This document shows, one piece after another, positions 1 through 7,041 of a stretch of DNA of 13,552 bases; within the stretch, counting starts at the first letter, position 1; every line of letters starts with the position of its first letter. Source of the DNA: Bacillota bacterium. Its GTDB lineage: Bacteria > Bacillota > Clostridia > Lachnospirales > Lachnospiraceae. A program made the translations under genes and the position numbers. The notes beneath the pieces were generated by a model, which saw only the letters and a program-made list of their open reading frames with translations, made no database searches and was not told the DNA's origin. The stretch spans positions 1 to 13,552 of the forward strand of contig JAEZUR010000055.1 in NCBI GenBank assembly GCA_023420935.1, given 5' to 3'.

Positions 1-394
1 GGACTATGCCAAACACGAAAGCGAGACACTTATGGAAACTATCAATTCAAGAAGAAGCTTATTTACGGCAAAAGCTAAACCGGAAGATGTGTTGCGCCAA
101 GAAGGAATTATTTCGGAAGTCTTAAGAAGAATTGCCATGGTAACGGAGCAATACCCCGAATTAAAGTTAAATCAAACCTATATCAAAACCATGGATGCGA
201 TGCAATCCTTTGAAAACATGGCGCATACCAGCCGGCTCATTTACAACGACAGCGTGTACAAGCTGAATCGTGAAATCCGACTGTTCCCGGTTTCCATGAT
301 AGCTGGTCTATTGGGCTTTATGCAAAGAGACTATCTAGAGGATACGGAAACCCTGAAACATAAGTTTGAAAGTAATCTGAAAGGAGGAATATAG
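1..394 (+). CDS. lemA: LemA family protein, 3' part (5' end outside window)
   Basis: The frame is open from base 2 and runs to TAG at 392-394, so the gene starts before the window; the ATG at 32 is internal. The visible part begins DYAKHESETL, which matches the conserved YAxHExETL stretch of LemA. It continues with YPELKLNQTY, the central Y-P-x-L-K-x-N-Q motif, and the family's closing motif is seen as IRLFPVSMIAGLLGF. LemA proteins are small, with an N-terminal membrane anchor followed by a helical domain; the anchor would lie upstream and cannot be seen. The biochemical role of the family is not established. The tail after the GLLGF motif is about 25 residues, ending NLKGGI. The stop overlaps the next gene's GTG by one base, suggesting translational coupling. 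This stretch looks somewhat richer in G+C than the chemoreceptor gene downstream. Confidence 0.88.
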   Translation, partial: DYAKHESETLMETINSRRSLFTAKAKPEDVLRQEGIISEVLRRIAMVTEQYPELKLNQTYIKTMDAMQSFENMAHTSRLIYNDSVYKLNREIRLFPVSMIAGLLGFMQRDYLEDTETLKHKFESNLKGGI

Positions 395-759
395 TGGCTA
401 GTAAAATATTAGTTTGTGATGATGCAGCATTTATGAGGATGATAATAAAAGATATTCTGACAAAGAATGGATATATAATTGCTGGAGAAGCCGAAAATGG
501 ACAGGTGGCTCTTTCCAAATACAAAGATTGTAAACCAGATTTAGTACTGATGGATATTACCATGCCAAAGATGGATGGAATTGAAGCACTGAAAGAAATA
601 AGAAAAGCTGATCCAGAAGCCAAGATTGTTATGTGTTCTGCTATGGGGCAACAGGAAATGGTAATTGAATCCATTCAAGCTGGAGCGAAAGATTTTATAG
701 TCAAACCTTTTCAGGCGAAAAAAGTATTAGATTCCATAAAAAGATTATTGGTTAATTGA
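394..759 (+). CDS. cheY: Stand-alone CheY-type response regulator receiver
   Basis: This 121-residue protein is a single receiver domain with no output domain, the normal size for CheY. The acidic pocket is D9/D10, the phosphoacceptor is D54 (in VLMDITMPKMDG), the switch hydroxyl residue is S82 and the conserved lysine is K104 (in VKPF). It should be phosphorylated by a CheA-type histidine kinase and act on the flagellar motor switch or another target protein. The start is a GTG at 394 placed directly after AAGGAGG at 381-387; its G is also the last base of the lemA stop codon. A chemoreceptor follows after 105 bases. No CheA, CheW or CheB/R is in the window, so the partner kinase must be encoded elsewhere. 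Assignment to motility rather than another pathway is inferred from the receptor next door. Confidence 0.92.
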   Translation: MASKILVCDDAAFMRMIIKDILTKNGYIIAGEAENGQVALSKYKDCKPDLVLMDITMPKMDGIEALKEIRKADPEAKIVMCSAMGQQEMVIESIQAGAKDFIVKPFQAKKVLDSIKRLLVN

Positions 760-864
760 GAATCAATAGAAGAAAACTTAATAGTTAGGCAAGGAAATAC
801 TTGATGTCTCTTATTGATATCGACAATTTACATAGCATGAGAAAACTAGAGAGTGAGGAAAAGT

Positions 865-2571
865 ATGGTGAAAAAAAGAAGCAGTATTATGGTCAAAATA
901 TTTGGAGGATTTATGGGTATTACTTTAATAGCAACAGTAATATTCATATTTACGTTGTTAAGAATTCATTCAATGGCAATTACGGCAAGTGACATATATG
1001 AAATATATCTTCCAATGTATCAGAATACTAATATGGTGATTGATTATTCTGACAAAAAAATTGCTGCTCTACGCGGATACGTGATAACAGAAGACCAGTC
1101 ATTTGTTGATCAGTTTATAAAGCTGACGGAAGAGACAAATAAAATCTATGATAAACTAATCAGCGGTTCGCAAACGGAAGAGGGTAGAAAGCTTACGGAA
1201 GAATTGAAGAAACTTGATGATGCTTATGCTCTAATAGCAAATGATAGACTGATACCGGCTGTAAAAGAAGGAAATGGTGATGCTGTACTTAATATAATGA
1301 AGAATGAATTGGTACCTGCGGCTATCGCTCTTCAGGAAAAAATGACACCATATCAAGAACGTCGATATCAGCAGATGTCCGGACTACTTGATTCTTCGTC
1401 AATGACTGCTGAAATGACACAAAAAATTATAATTTTTGCAATTATAATATTTGCAATTGCTGCAGTTGTTCTCAGTCTGTTAATCTCAAAAATGATTATA
1501 CAGCCAGTTAAAATATTGCAAGAGGGATTGTTGGAGGCAGAGAAGAATAACGATTTAACATGTCAGATTCATGTTAAGAGCAATGATGAAATAGCAGCAA
1601 TGGCTGATGCATTAAACCAGTTTATTGGGAAAATAAGAAATTCATTTCATGGAGTATCAGATAGTGCATTTTCAGTAAATGATTCTGTAGAGTCTGTAAA
1701 CGAGAATATACATCGTCTAAATGGATATATGGAAGATATCTCAGCAACAACAGAAGAATTATCTGCGGGAATGGAAGAGACATCTGCGTCAAGCGAAGAA
1801 ATAACAGCAACAGTGGAAGAAATTAATACAGCAGTGCATATTGTTTCACAGAAAGCACAGGATGGCGCTGTCACCGTTGAAGAAATTACTCAGCGTGCAT
1901 CAGTACTTAGAAAAGATTTTGAAAATGCTCAGAAAGAAGCATATAATATTCGTATTGAGGTTCAGAATAAGCTAGAGAAATCATTAGAAGAATCAAGAGC
2001 AGTAGAAAAAATCAATGAGCTTGCAAATGGAATCCTTAATATTGCCAGTCAGACAAATCTTTTGGCATTAAATGCATCGATCGAGGCGGCAAGAGCAGGC
2101 GAGGCTGGAAGAGGATTTGCAGTAGTTGCTGATGAAATAGGTAAACTCGCAGATGAATCAACAAGAACTGTAAATCAGATGCAACAAATCAATCTGCAAG
2201 TATTCAATGCTGTAGCTAACTTATCTGAAAATGCTAAGGAATTGATGCAGTTTGTTTCAGTAAATGTTGTGAATGATTATCAAAAGATGCTACTAGCTAC
2301 CAATGACTATACGAATGATGCTAATAAGGTGGATGAAATTGTGACTGAATTAAGCTCTACATCACAGGAATTATTGGCTTCTATTGAAAATATAACATCA
2401 GCGATTACTGAAGTCGCAACTGCGACAAATGAAGGTGCACAGGGAACCACTACTATAGCAGGAAGAGCTAGTGAGTCTGCATTAGAGTCAAGCAAAACAG
2501 TTGTCGAAACAGGAAGAGTTAAAGATGCGGTTGATTCACTCATGACGGCTGTAAGGATCTTTAAGATTTAG
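865..2571 (+). CDS. Methyl-accepting chemotaxis protein, transmembrane
   Basis: A 568-residue chemoreceptor. A first membrane segment lies at about 9-33. An extracellular helical sensor of about 150 residues follows, of the four-helix-bundle type by size and character. A second membrane segment lies at about 187-210, a HAMP linker at about 208-260, and then a long coiled-coil signalling domain. The CheA/CheW-binding hairpin tip is clear at 393-418 (QTNLLALN and EAARAGEAGRGF). The flanking helices are rich in E/Q/S/T with candidate methylation pairs. It ends AVRIFKI, without a receptor-tethering pentapeptide. I chose ATG 865 because a GAGG element sits 6 bases upstream; the in-frame GTG at 853 overlaps that element and has no good site of its own. 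The ligand cannot be told from sequence. It probably signals to the adjacent CheY through an unlinked CheA. No strong intrinsic terminator follows. Confidence 0.95.
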   Translation: MVKKRSSIMVKIFGGFMGITLIATVIFIFTLLRIHSMAITASDIYEIYLPMYQNTNMVIDYSDKKIAALRGYVITEDQSFVDQFIKLTEETNKIYDKLISGSQTEEGRKLTEELKKLDDAYALIANDRLIPAVKEGNGDAVLNIMKNELVPAAIALQEKMTPYQERRYQQMSGLLDSSSMTAEMTQKIIIFAIIIFAIAAVVLSLLISKMIIQPVKILQEGLLEAEKNNDLTCQIHVKSNDEIAAMADALNQFIGKIRNSFHGVSDSAFSVNDSVESVNENIHRLNGYMEDISATTEELSAGMEETSASSEEITATVEEINTAVHIVSQKAQDGAVTVEEITQRASVLRKDFENAQKEAYNIRIEVQNKLEKSLEESRAVEKINELANGILNIASQTNLLALNASIEAARAGEAGRGFAVVADEIGKLADESTRTVNQMQQINLQVFNAVANLSENAKELMQFVSVNVVNDYQKMLLATNDYTNDANKVDEIVTELSSTSQELLASIENITSAITEVATATNEGAQGTTTIAGRASESALESSKTVVETGRVKDAVDSLMTAVRIFKI

Positions 2572-2621
2572 ACTAAATATTTTAGAAGGATTTGATAGAA
2601 TGATGTAATATGGCCCTTATT

Positions 2622-2637
2622 ATGTGAAGTTTCACAT
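2622..2637. other. Small inverted repeat (possible operator or weak stem-loop)
   Basis: ATGTGAA and TTCACAT form perfect 7-base arms around a 2-base centre (or a 6-bp stem with an AGTT loop). The dyad lies 50 bases after the chemoreceptor stop in very AT-rich DNA. It has no downstream T-run, so it is not a convincing terminator. It superficially resembles the TGTGA/TCACA half-sites of CRP/FNR proteins, but the spacing of 4 is shorter than the usual 6. Function is unknown. Confidence 0.3.
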
Positions 2638-2703
2638 TAACAATGTTATTATTACAACTTCTTAATATAATTCCAACTTATCAATAAAATCTTACAGTTC
2701 ATA

Positions 2704-2914
2704 CATCCGAAGACTTAGCCAACAACCAGCCGATATGTGACCATGGGATGTTCCGGAAATGCACTGTTGGGAAGACAAACTGGGCGTATCTGACCGGCAT
2801 ATGCGGACCTCGCGTCCGAATAGGACGATCCGATACGCCCAATTTGTCTTCTCATCTGTGTGTGTAGGAACATCCCATGGTCACATATCGGCGTCCCTTC
2901 GCCAATCATCCGAA
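2704..2914. mobile_element. Large imperfect palindrome with flanking direct repeat; MITE-like element
   Basis: Two outer arms, 2729-2754 and 2867-2892, are perfect inverted repeats of 26 bp. Two inner arms, 2771-2790 and 2832-2851, match at 19 of 20 positions. They are separated from the outer arms by unpaired stretches of 16 and 15 bases. The centre, 2791-2831, holds further small dyads (CGGAC 2804-2808 with GTCCG 2814-2818; GCATATGC at 2797-2804). Beyond the outer arms the ends remain loosely inverted (TTAGCCAAC near 2715 against the complement of CTTCGCCAA near 2897-2905). CATCCGAA occurs exactly at 2704-2711 and again at 2907-2914, an 8-bp direct repeat that could be a target-site duplication. 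The DNA is visibly richer in G+C than its surroundings and contains no credible gene. Terminal inverted repeats, a candidate duplication and no coding capacity fit a miniature non-autonomous element. A structured RNA or a stand-alone palindromic repeat are alternatives. Confidence 0.6.
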
Positions 2915-2953
2915 TGAAATCCACCCAATATATACATAATTTTCAAAAAATTC

Positions 2954-2982
2954 TCGAAATTGACCATCCTATGTGTTATAAT
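2954..2982 (+). promoter_or_regulatory. Extended -10 promoter of the cdaA operon
   Basis: TATAAT at 2977-2982 is preceded by TG at 2974-2975, giving the extended -10 pattern TGnTATAAT. A weak -35, TCGAAA at 2954-2959, lies at 17-bp spacing. The TTGACC at 2960-2965 is only 11 bases away and probably not used. Transcription would start near 2989, about 20 bases before the first ATG (3012), with an RBS in between. No riboswitch could fit in so short a leader. Confidence 0.7.
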
Positions 2983-3011
2983 GAATAATGATACCCTTTG
3001 GAGGTGAAGAT

Positions 3012-3410
3012 ATGCTTAATGAAAAGAAAATAAAACTAATGACAAAGCTTGCAATATTTGAGGATTCAGAAGGCAAGCAAGATATAAAGTTAAGCAAATA
3101 TTATAAGACAGATTATATGAGATTAAATCTCATAAAAACAGTAATCAGTGTAACCCTAGGGTATATGCTGATATTGGCCATGGTGGTAATTTATAAGGCT
3201 GAATATCTAATTAGCAAAGCAGTTCAATTAGACTATAAAGCAATTGGAATGAAAGCTCTAGGGATCTATATTATGATTCTAACCTGCTATATCTTTGCGT
3301 CTATAATTGCATATTCTATAAAATATAATTCTTCAAGAAAAAAACTCAGCAAATATGTTCATAATTTAAAATTGCTACGTAAGTTTTATAATGAAGAAGA
3401 GTCAGACTAA
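3012..3410 (+). CDS. Uncharacterised small membrane protein, first gene of cdaA operon
   Basis: A 132-residue protein I cannot assign to a named family. It has a charged, lysine-rich N-terminal cytoplasmic part (1-38), two hydrophobic segments (about 41-61 and 83-103) separated by a loop of about 20 residues, and a basic C-terminal helix (SSRKKLSKYVHNLKLLRKFY) ending in acidic EEESD. No signal peptide or catalytic motif is visible. The start ATG 3012 has GGAGGTG at 3000-3006. The in-frame ATG at 2988 lies at the predicted transcription start and is not believable as a start. The next gene begins 22 bases after the stop, so the two are probably co-transcribed with cdaA. A role near c-di-AMP synthesis or the cell envelope is inferred from position only. 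Confidence 0.82.
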   Translation: MLNEKKIKLMTKLAIFEDSEGKQDIKLSKYYKTDYMRLNLIKTVISVTLGYMLILAMVVIYKAEYLISKAVQLDYKAIGMKALGIYIMILTCYIFASIIAYSIKYNSSRKKLSKYVHNLKLLRKFYNEEESD

Positions 3411-3432
3411 AGGCCGGGAGGAACATAGGAAA

Positions 3433-4455
3433 ATGATGAATCTGTTAGTTTTAAAAGAAAAGATAAGAATTTTATATCAAAAGGCGGAACTTTATATCGA
3501 TCCATTGGCGAAATTTCTAGTAGCAATGGTTGTATTTCTTGTTATAAATCAACAATTTGGTTATAATCCTAAATTAAATAGTTTACCAGTAGTGCTTTTA
3601 TTATCACTACTTTGTGCATTTACCCCATCAGCTGTTTTAGTTTTATTAGCTGCTGTAGCATTTATAGGCCATGTTTACGCAGTGTCTAAAATATTATCAA
3701 TTCTAGTAATTTTGATTTTATTTGTGCTATATTTTCTATTTGCTCGGTTTACACCAAAGCAGGGATATATCATTTTAGCACTCCCAATCTTGTTTTTCTT
3801 AAAGGTTCCTTATTTGGTACCAATTGCATTGGGTGTTGCATCTACGCCAATCGCAATTATACCAGTGAGTTGTGGAGTCGTTGTATACTACATGCTAGAG
3901 GTTATTCAGAGTGCCGCGGAGTTAAACACCAATACCAGTGTAGAAGATACCCTAACGTTATATAAATTTGTAATAGACAGCTTACTTCAAAATAAGATTA
4001 TGATATTCACTCTTGTTATGTTTGCTATTGTACTTATTATAACTTACTTAATTCGCAAGATTAACATGGATCATGCATTTGACATAGCAATTGTAGCAGG
4101 TGGCGTTGTTACAATATTAGGATTCTTAATTGGTGATTTAGGGCTTGACGTTTCTGATAACGTTGGAATTATGATATTAGGTACTTTGATATCCATGGTG
4201 CTTGCCTATATCATACAATTTTTCCGTTTAACACTGGATTATACTGGAGTGGAACGAGTGCAATTTGAAGATGATGATTACTATTATTATGTGAAAGCAG
4301 TACCTAAGATTAATGTAACAGCTCCTGAGAAGAATGTGAAGCGAATTAATCCGCAAAAATCTAGTGGTTCTCAAGGTAGAGAGAGTGATACAGAAATTGA
4401 GATAGATTATGATGAGTTTGAACCTTTTGATGCAACAAAAGATAGTAGCAACTAA
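3433..4455 (+). CDS. Uncharacterised polytopic membrane protein with acidic cytoplasmic tail
   Basis: About 340 residues. Roughly eight or nine hydrophobic segments occupy residues 25-264, including groups near 51-105, 111-155, 189-207, 216-236 and 245-264. A soluble tail of about 75 residues follows. The tail opens with a striking EDDDYYYYVKAVPK cluster (279-292), continues through a basic linker (KNVKRINPQK) and ends very acidic (DTEIEIDYDEFEPFD). It has no ABC ATPase motifs and no recognisable transporter signature. Such proteins may be labelled permease on hydrophobicity alone, which I would not trust. The start is ATG 3433 or 3436 (ATGATG), behind GGGAGGA at 3416-3422 and AGGA at 3427-3430; the in-frame ATG at 3391 lies inside the previous gene. 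cdaA starts 26 bases later. It is a candidate partner of CdaA, by operon position only. Confidence 0.85.
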   Translation: MMNLLVLKEKIRILYQKAELYIDPLAKFLVAMVVFLVINQQFGYNPKLNSLPVVLLLSLLCAFTPSAVLVLLAAVAFIGHVYAVSKILSILVILILFVLYFLFARFTPKQGYIILALPILFFLKVPYLVPIALGVASTPIAIIPVSCGVVVYYMLEVIQSAAELNTNTSVEDTLTLYKFVIDSLLQNKIMIFTLVMFAIVLIITYLIRKINMDHAFDIAIVAGGVVTILGFLIGDLGLDVSDNVGIMILGTLISMVLAYIIQFFRLTLDYTGVERVQFEDDDYYYYVKAVPKINVTAPEKNVKRINPQKSSGSQGRESDTEIEIDYDEFEPFDATKDSSN

Positions 4456-4481
4456 TATAACCAGTTTACCTTGGAGGCAAT

Positions 4482-5360
4482 ATGGAAACAATTAAAATGT
4501 TTATTGAAGATTATCTTGTTGGATTAAGTCTTCCTAAAATCGGAATAATAGACATATTGGAGATATTAATTATAGCATTTACCACATATCATATAATTAT
4601 TTGGGTAAAGAATACAAGAGCATGGATGCTAGTTAAGGGACTTGTTGTGCTTCTAGTATTTTCATTAATTGCCACCATATTGGATATGACGGTTATATTG
4701 TGGATTTTTAAGAATGCCATTGGAGTTGGTATTACAGCTATCATCATTGTATTCCAACCAGAGTTAAGAAAAGCGTTAGAACAATTAGGCAGACAAAAAC
4801 TATTTATGTCAATCATTCCTTTTGATGAGCAGAAAGAAAGAAATGAACGTTTTTCTGATAAAACAGTAAGTGATATCGTTAAGGCTTCCTTTGAACTTGG
4901 TAAAACGAAAACCGGTGCATTGATTGTTATGGAACAGAATATCTTGCTTCATGAATATGAGAGAACAGGAATTGTATTAGATTCTGTAATCAGCAGTCAA
5001 CTTCTTATTAATATATTTGAACATAATACACCACTTCATGACGGAGCAGTAATACTTCGCGGTAATCGTATTGTTGCTGCAACTTGTTATCTACCTCTTT
5101 CAGATAATATGGAACTAAGTAAAGATTTAGGAACAAGACATAGAGCTGGTGTAGGAATCAGTGAAGTAACAGATAGTCTTACGATTATTGTTTCAGAAGA
5201 AACAGGTAAAGTTTCTGTTGCATTTGATGGTATTCTAGTTCGTAATATTGATGGAGATTACTTAAAGAGAAAGCTCGTTGAATTGCAAGGCAGATCTGCA
5301 GAAGTGAAGAAAATTAAATTATGGAAGGGAAGACAGAAGAATGAAAGAAAAGTTGACTAA
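4482..5360 (+). CDS. cdaA: Diadenylate cyclase CdaA (c-di-AMP synthase)
   Basis: This 292-residue membrane enzyme condenses two ATP into cyclic di-AMP, a messenger that controls potassium, osmolyte and cell-wall balance in Firmicutes. Three hydrophobic segments lie in the first 100 residues (about 20-42, 49-68, 78-92), followed by a linker and the DAC catalytic domain (about 105-270). Both DAC signatures are intact: LHDGA with D187-G188-A189, and TRHR with R219-H220-R221. The length is normal for CdaA. GGAGG at 4473-4477 precedes ATG 4482. The 3' end overlaps the next gene, ybbR/cdaR, by 20 bases, the classic pairing of cyclase and regulator. In most Firmicutes glmM comes third; here an HPr gene occupies that place, while two unknown membrane protein genes come before. 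Confidence 0.96.
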   Translation: METIKMFIEDYLVGLSLPKIGIIDILEILIIAFTTYHIIIWVKNTRAWMLVKGLVVLLVFSLIATILDMTVILWIFKNAIGVGITAIIIVFQPELRKALEQLGRQKLFMSIIPFDEQKERNERFSDKTVSDIVKASFELGKTKTGALIVMEQNILLHEYERTGIVLDSVISSQLLINIFEHNTPLHDGAVILRGNRIVAATCYLPLSDNMELSKDLGTRHRAGVGISEVTDSLTIIVSEETGKVSVAFDGILVRNIDGDYLKRKLVELQGRSAEVKKIKLWKGRQKNERKVD

Positions 5361-6708
5361 AAACTTAGGCATCAAACTCTTATCTTTAGTACTTGCCTCT
5401 ATAATGTGGATTGTAATAGTGAATTTAGATGACCCAATGAAATCAAGAGAATTTAAAGGGGTTACGGTTGATATACTGAATGAGGACGACATACAATCAT
5501 TAGATAAGGTGTACGATATAGTGGAAGGCGCAACAGTTGATATTACTGTTCGTGGTAAGAGAAGCATAATTGATCGGTTAAAGTATACTGACATTAAAGC
5601 AACAGCAGATTTAGCCAATCGATATATAGCGGATCCAAGTGCTAAAACATTAAATGTGCACATTGATGCTATATGTACAAAATACACTACTTCAGCAGTG
5701 GATGTAAGAATCACAGGAGCTGCTCAGGTACTAAAGATTTCCTTAGAGGATATAGATACAAAGCAGTTTAAAGTTACTGTTCAAGAAAATGGAACGGTAG
5801 AAGACGGATTTGCGATTGGTTCAATTACTCCAAAGCCAAATATGGTTGAAGTATCTGGTGCGAAATCACAGATCGCAAAGATAGCAGAAGTAAGAGTATT
5901 TATGGATGTTTCGGGATTGGCGGAGGATACTAGAACCAAACTAACTCCACGGGTTTTTGATGAATATGGAAAAGAGATTGATTCTTCCAAAATGACGTTT
6001 AGTGTTCCTGAGATTGCAGTAACAGTAAAACTATTACATACGAAAACAGTACCTGTATTTATTGAAGTAACAGGAACACCAGCTTATGGATATCAGTATG
6101 TAGATAAAGATTATGAGCCAAAGCAGCTTGAAATAGCATCCGATCAAGAAACATTGGATTCAGTAGAATCCATTACCATCCCAGTAGATATAACGGGTGC
6201 AGTTGCAGATGTAGAACAAGCAGTGGATTTATCAAAAACAAAATACGTGCCAAAAAATGTTACCATTGCAGGAAATACACAGAATATAACCATTAAAGTT
6301 ACAATAGCAAAATTGGTAACCAAAGAGTTTGTTATTGGAGCAGAAGAGATACAACTGAAAAATTTGGCCGATAATATGAAGTTAAAATATATATCGGAAG
6401 AGGAACAATTTACAGTAAAAATAATGGGATCAGAAGATGAGGTTACGGCTTTAACCAAGGACTCCTTAGGTGCATATATTGATTTGAATAATATGTCTGA
6501 AGGTACGCACACGGTAACCATCCAATTCAGTTTAGATGAAACGTTAGAAGTCACTTCTAATACATCTATTGTGATAGAATTGATGAATGAGGATGGAACA
6601 AATAATGATGGAACCAATGATAATGAGGAGGAATCTCCAGATCCAGCAGATACAGAAAGCCCAGAGCCAACCATAAATCCCACTCCAGAAGTTAATACAG
6701 AGGAATAA
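5341..6708 (+). CDS. cdaR: YbbR-domain protein CdaR, regulator of CdaA
   Basis: A 455-residue protein with one N-terminal membrane anchor (about 9-29, ending IMWIVIVNL). A series of beta-rich YbbR repeats, probably four, fills about 35-410 on the outer face. A low-complexity tail (about 416-455) is rich in D, E, N, T and P (GTNNDGTNDNEEESPDP and similar). The WxxVxN pattern just after the anchor and repeated VxVxxxG strands such as VDITVRGKRS are typical. CdaR proteins bind CdaA at the membrane and modulate its activity. The gene starts at ATG 5341 inside the end of cdaA, so translation is probably coupled. The acidic Pro/Thr tail could span into the wall; it has no sorting motif. Family assignment is firm; the sign of regulation (activation or inhibition) is not readable. 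Confidence 0.92.
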   Translation: MKEKLTKNLGIKLLSLVLASIMWIVIVNLDDPMKSREFKGVTVDILNEDDIQSLDKVYDIVEGATVDITVRGKRSIIDRLKYTDIKATADLANRYIADPSAKTLNVHIDAICTKYTTSAVDVRITGAAQVLKISLEDIDTKQFKVTVQENGTVEDGFAIGSITPKPNMVEVSGAKSQIAKIAEVRVFMDVSGLAEDTRTKLTPRVFDEYGKEIDSSKMTFSVPEIAVTVKLLHTKTVPVFIEVTGTPAYGYQYVDKDYEPKQLEIASDQETLDSVESITIPVDITGAVADVEQAVDLSKTKYVPKNVTIAGNTQNITIKVTIAKLVTKEFVIGAEEIQLKNLADNMKLKYISEEEQFTVKIMGSEDEVTALTKDSLGAYIDLNNMSEGTHTVTIQFSLDETLEVTSNTSIVIELMNEDGTNNDGTNDNEEESPDPADTESPEPTINPTPEVNTEE

Positions 6709-6726
6709 ATAATAGGAGGTGCTGCT

Positions 6727-7017
6727 ATGATTAGCGGGAAGGTCATAATAAGGAATCCAATTGGACTTCATTTACGTCCAGCGAGAATATTATGCCAAGA
6801 AGCGTTGGAATTTAAATCCAGTATAAGCTTTCGTATTCGCAACACAACCGCCAATGCAAAAAGTGTACTTAGTGTCTTAGGTGCAGGTGTAAAGCATGGA
6901 GATGAGATAGAGTTAATATGTGAAGGGGAAGACGAACAAGCAGCATTTGATACACTAATGGCTTTGATTCATTCGGGATTAGGCGATGAGCTTGAAAATA
7001 TAGGTATTGATAAATAA
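6727..7017 (+). CDS. HPr-family phosphocarrier protein
   Basis: A 96-residue protein of HPr fold. The phosphoenolpyruvate-dependent site is intact (NPIGLHLRPA, His15), and the regulatory serine targeted by HPr kinase in Firmicutes is at the canonical place (NAKSVLSVLGAG, Ser46). It can therefore be a working PTS phosphocarrier and also a Ser-P co-regulator, unlike Crh, which lacks the histidine. Leucine follows His15 where alanine is most common, and the C-terminal helix is some 8 residues longer than in typical HPr. AGGAGGT at 6715-6721 precedes ATG 6727, 18 bases after cdaR, so it reads as the last gene of the cdaA operon. Whether this is the main HPr (ptsH) or a paralogue cannot be decided from one window. 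The leuA promoter begins within its last codons. Confidence 0.9.
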   Translation: MISGKVIIRNPIGLHLRPARILCQEALEFKSSISFRIRNTTANAKSVLSVLGAGVKHGDEIELICEGEDEQAAFDTLMALIHSGLGDELENIGIDK

Positions 7018-7035
7018 TTTTCCCAGTGTTATAAT
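7007..7035 (+). promoter_or_regulatory. Near-consensus sigma-A promoter for leuA
   Basis: The -35 is TTGATA at 7007-7012 and the -10 is TATAAT at 7030-7035, spaced by exactly 17 bases, with TG at 7027-7028 adding an extended -10. The -35 box lies inside the last codons of the HPr gene. Initiation would be near 7042, giving a leader of about 215 nt before the leuA ATG. Confidence 0.8.
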
Positions 7036-7041
7036 GTAGGA

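Noticed and set aside
853..864. GTG at 853 as start of the chemoreceptor
   Set aside because: The GAGG that fits ATG 865 lies inside these codons, and no ribosome site precedes 853.
760..864. Promoter (sigma-A or motility sigma) in the cheY-chemoreceptor gap
   Set aside because: TTGATG (801) and TTGATA (814) have no acceptable -10 at 16-18 bp, and no motility-sigma pattern was seen.
801..992. 63-codon + strand ORF overlapping the chemoreceptor start
   Set aside because: Out of frame with a clear chemoreceptor, low-complexity product, no RBS.
2715..2924. Minus-strand ORF of 69 codons across the palindrome
   Set aside because: It is made almost entirely of the inverted-repeat arms and has no evident RBS. 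The reading frame is best explained as a by-product of the GC-richer repeat; database hits to it would probably be other copies of the element.
2960..2982. TTGACC at 2960-2965 as -35 for the TATAAT at 2977-2982
   Set aside because: The spacer would be only 11 bases, too short; the extended -10 explains the promoter better.
2988..3011. ATG 2988 as start of the first cdaA-operon gene
   Set aside because: It coincides with the predicted transcription start and lacks an RBS; ATG 3012 has a strong one.
6144..6746. 200-codon minus-strand ORF opposite cdaR
   Set aside because: Fully antisense to a well-supported YbbR gene; its Ser/Val-rich composition is what the complement of such coding DNA gives.
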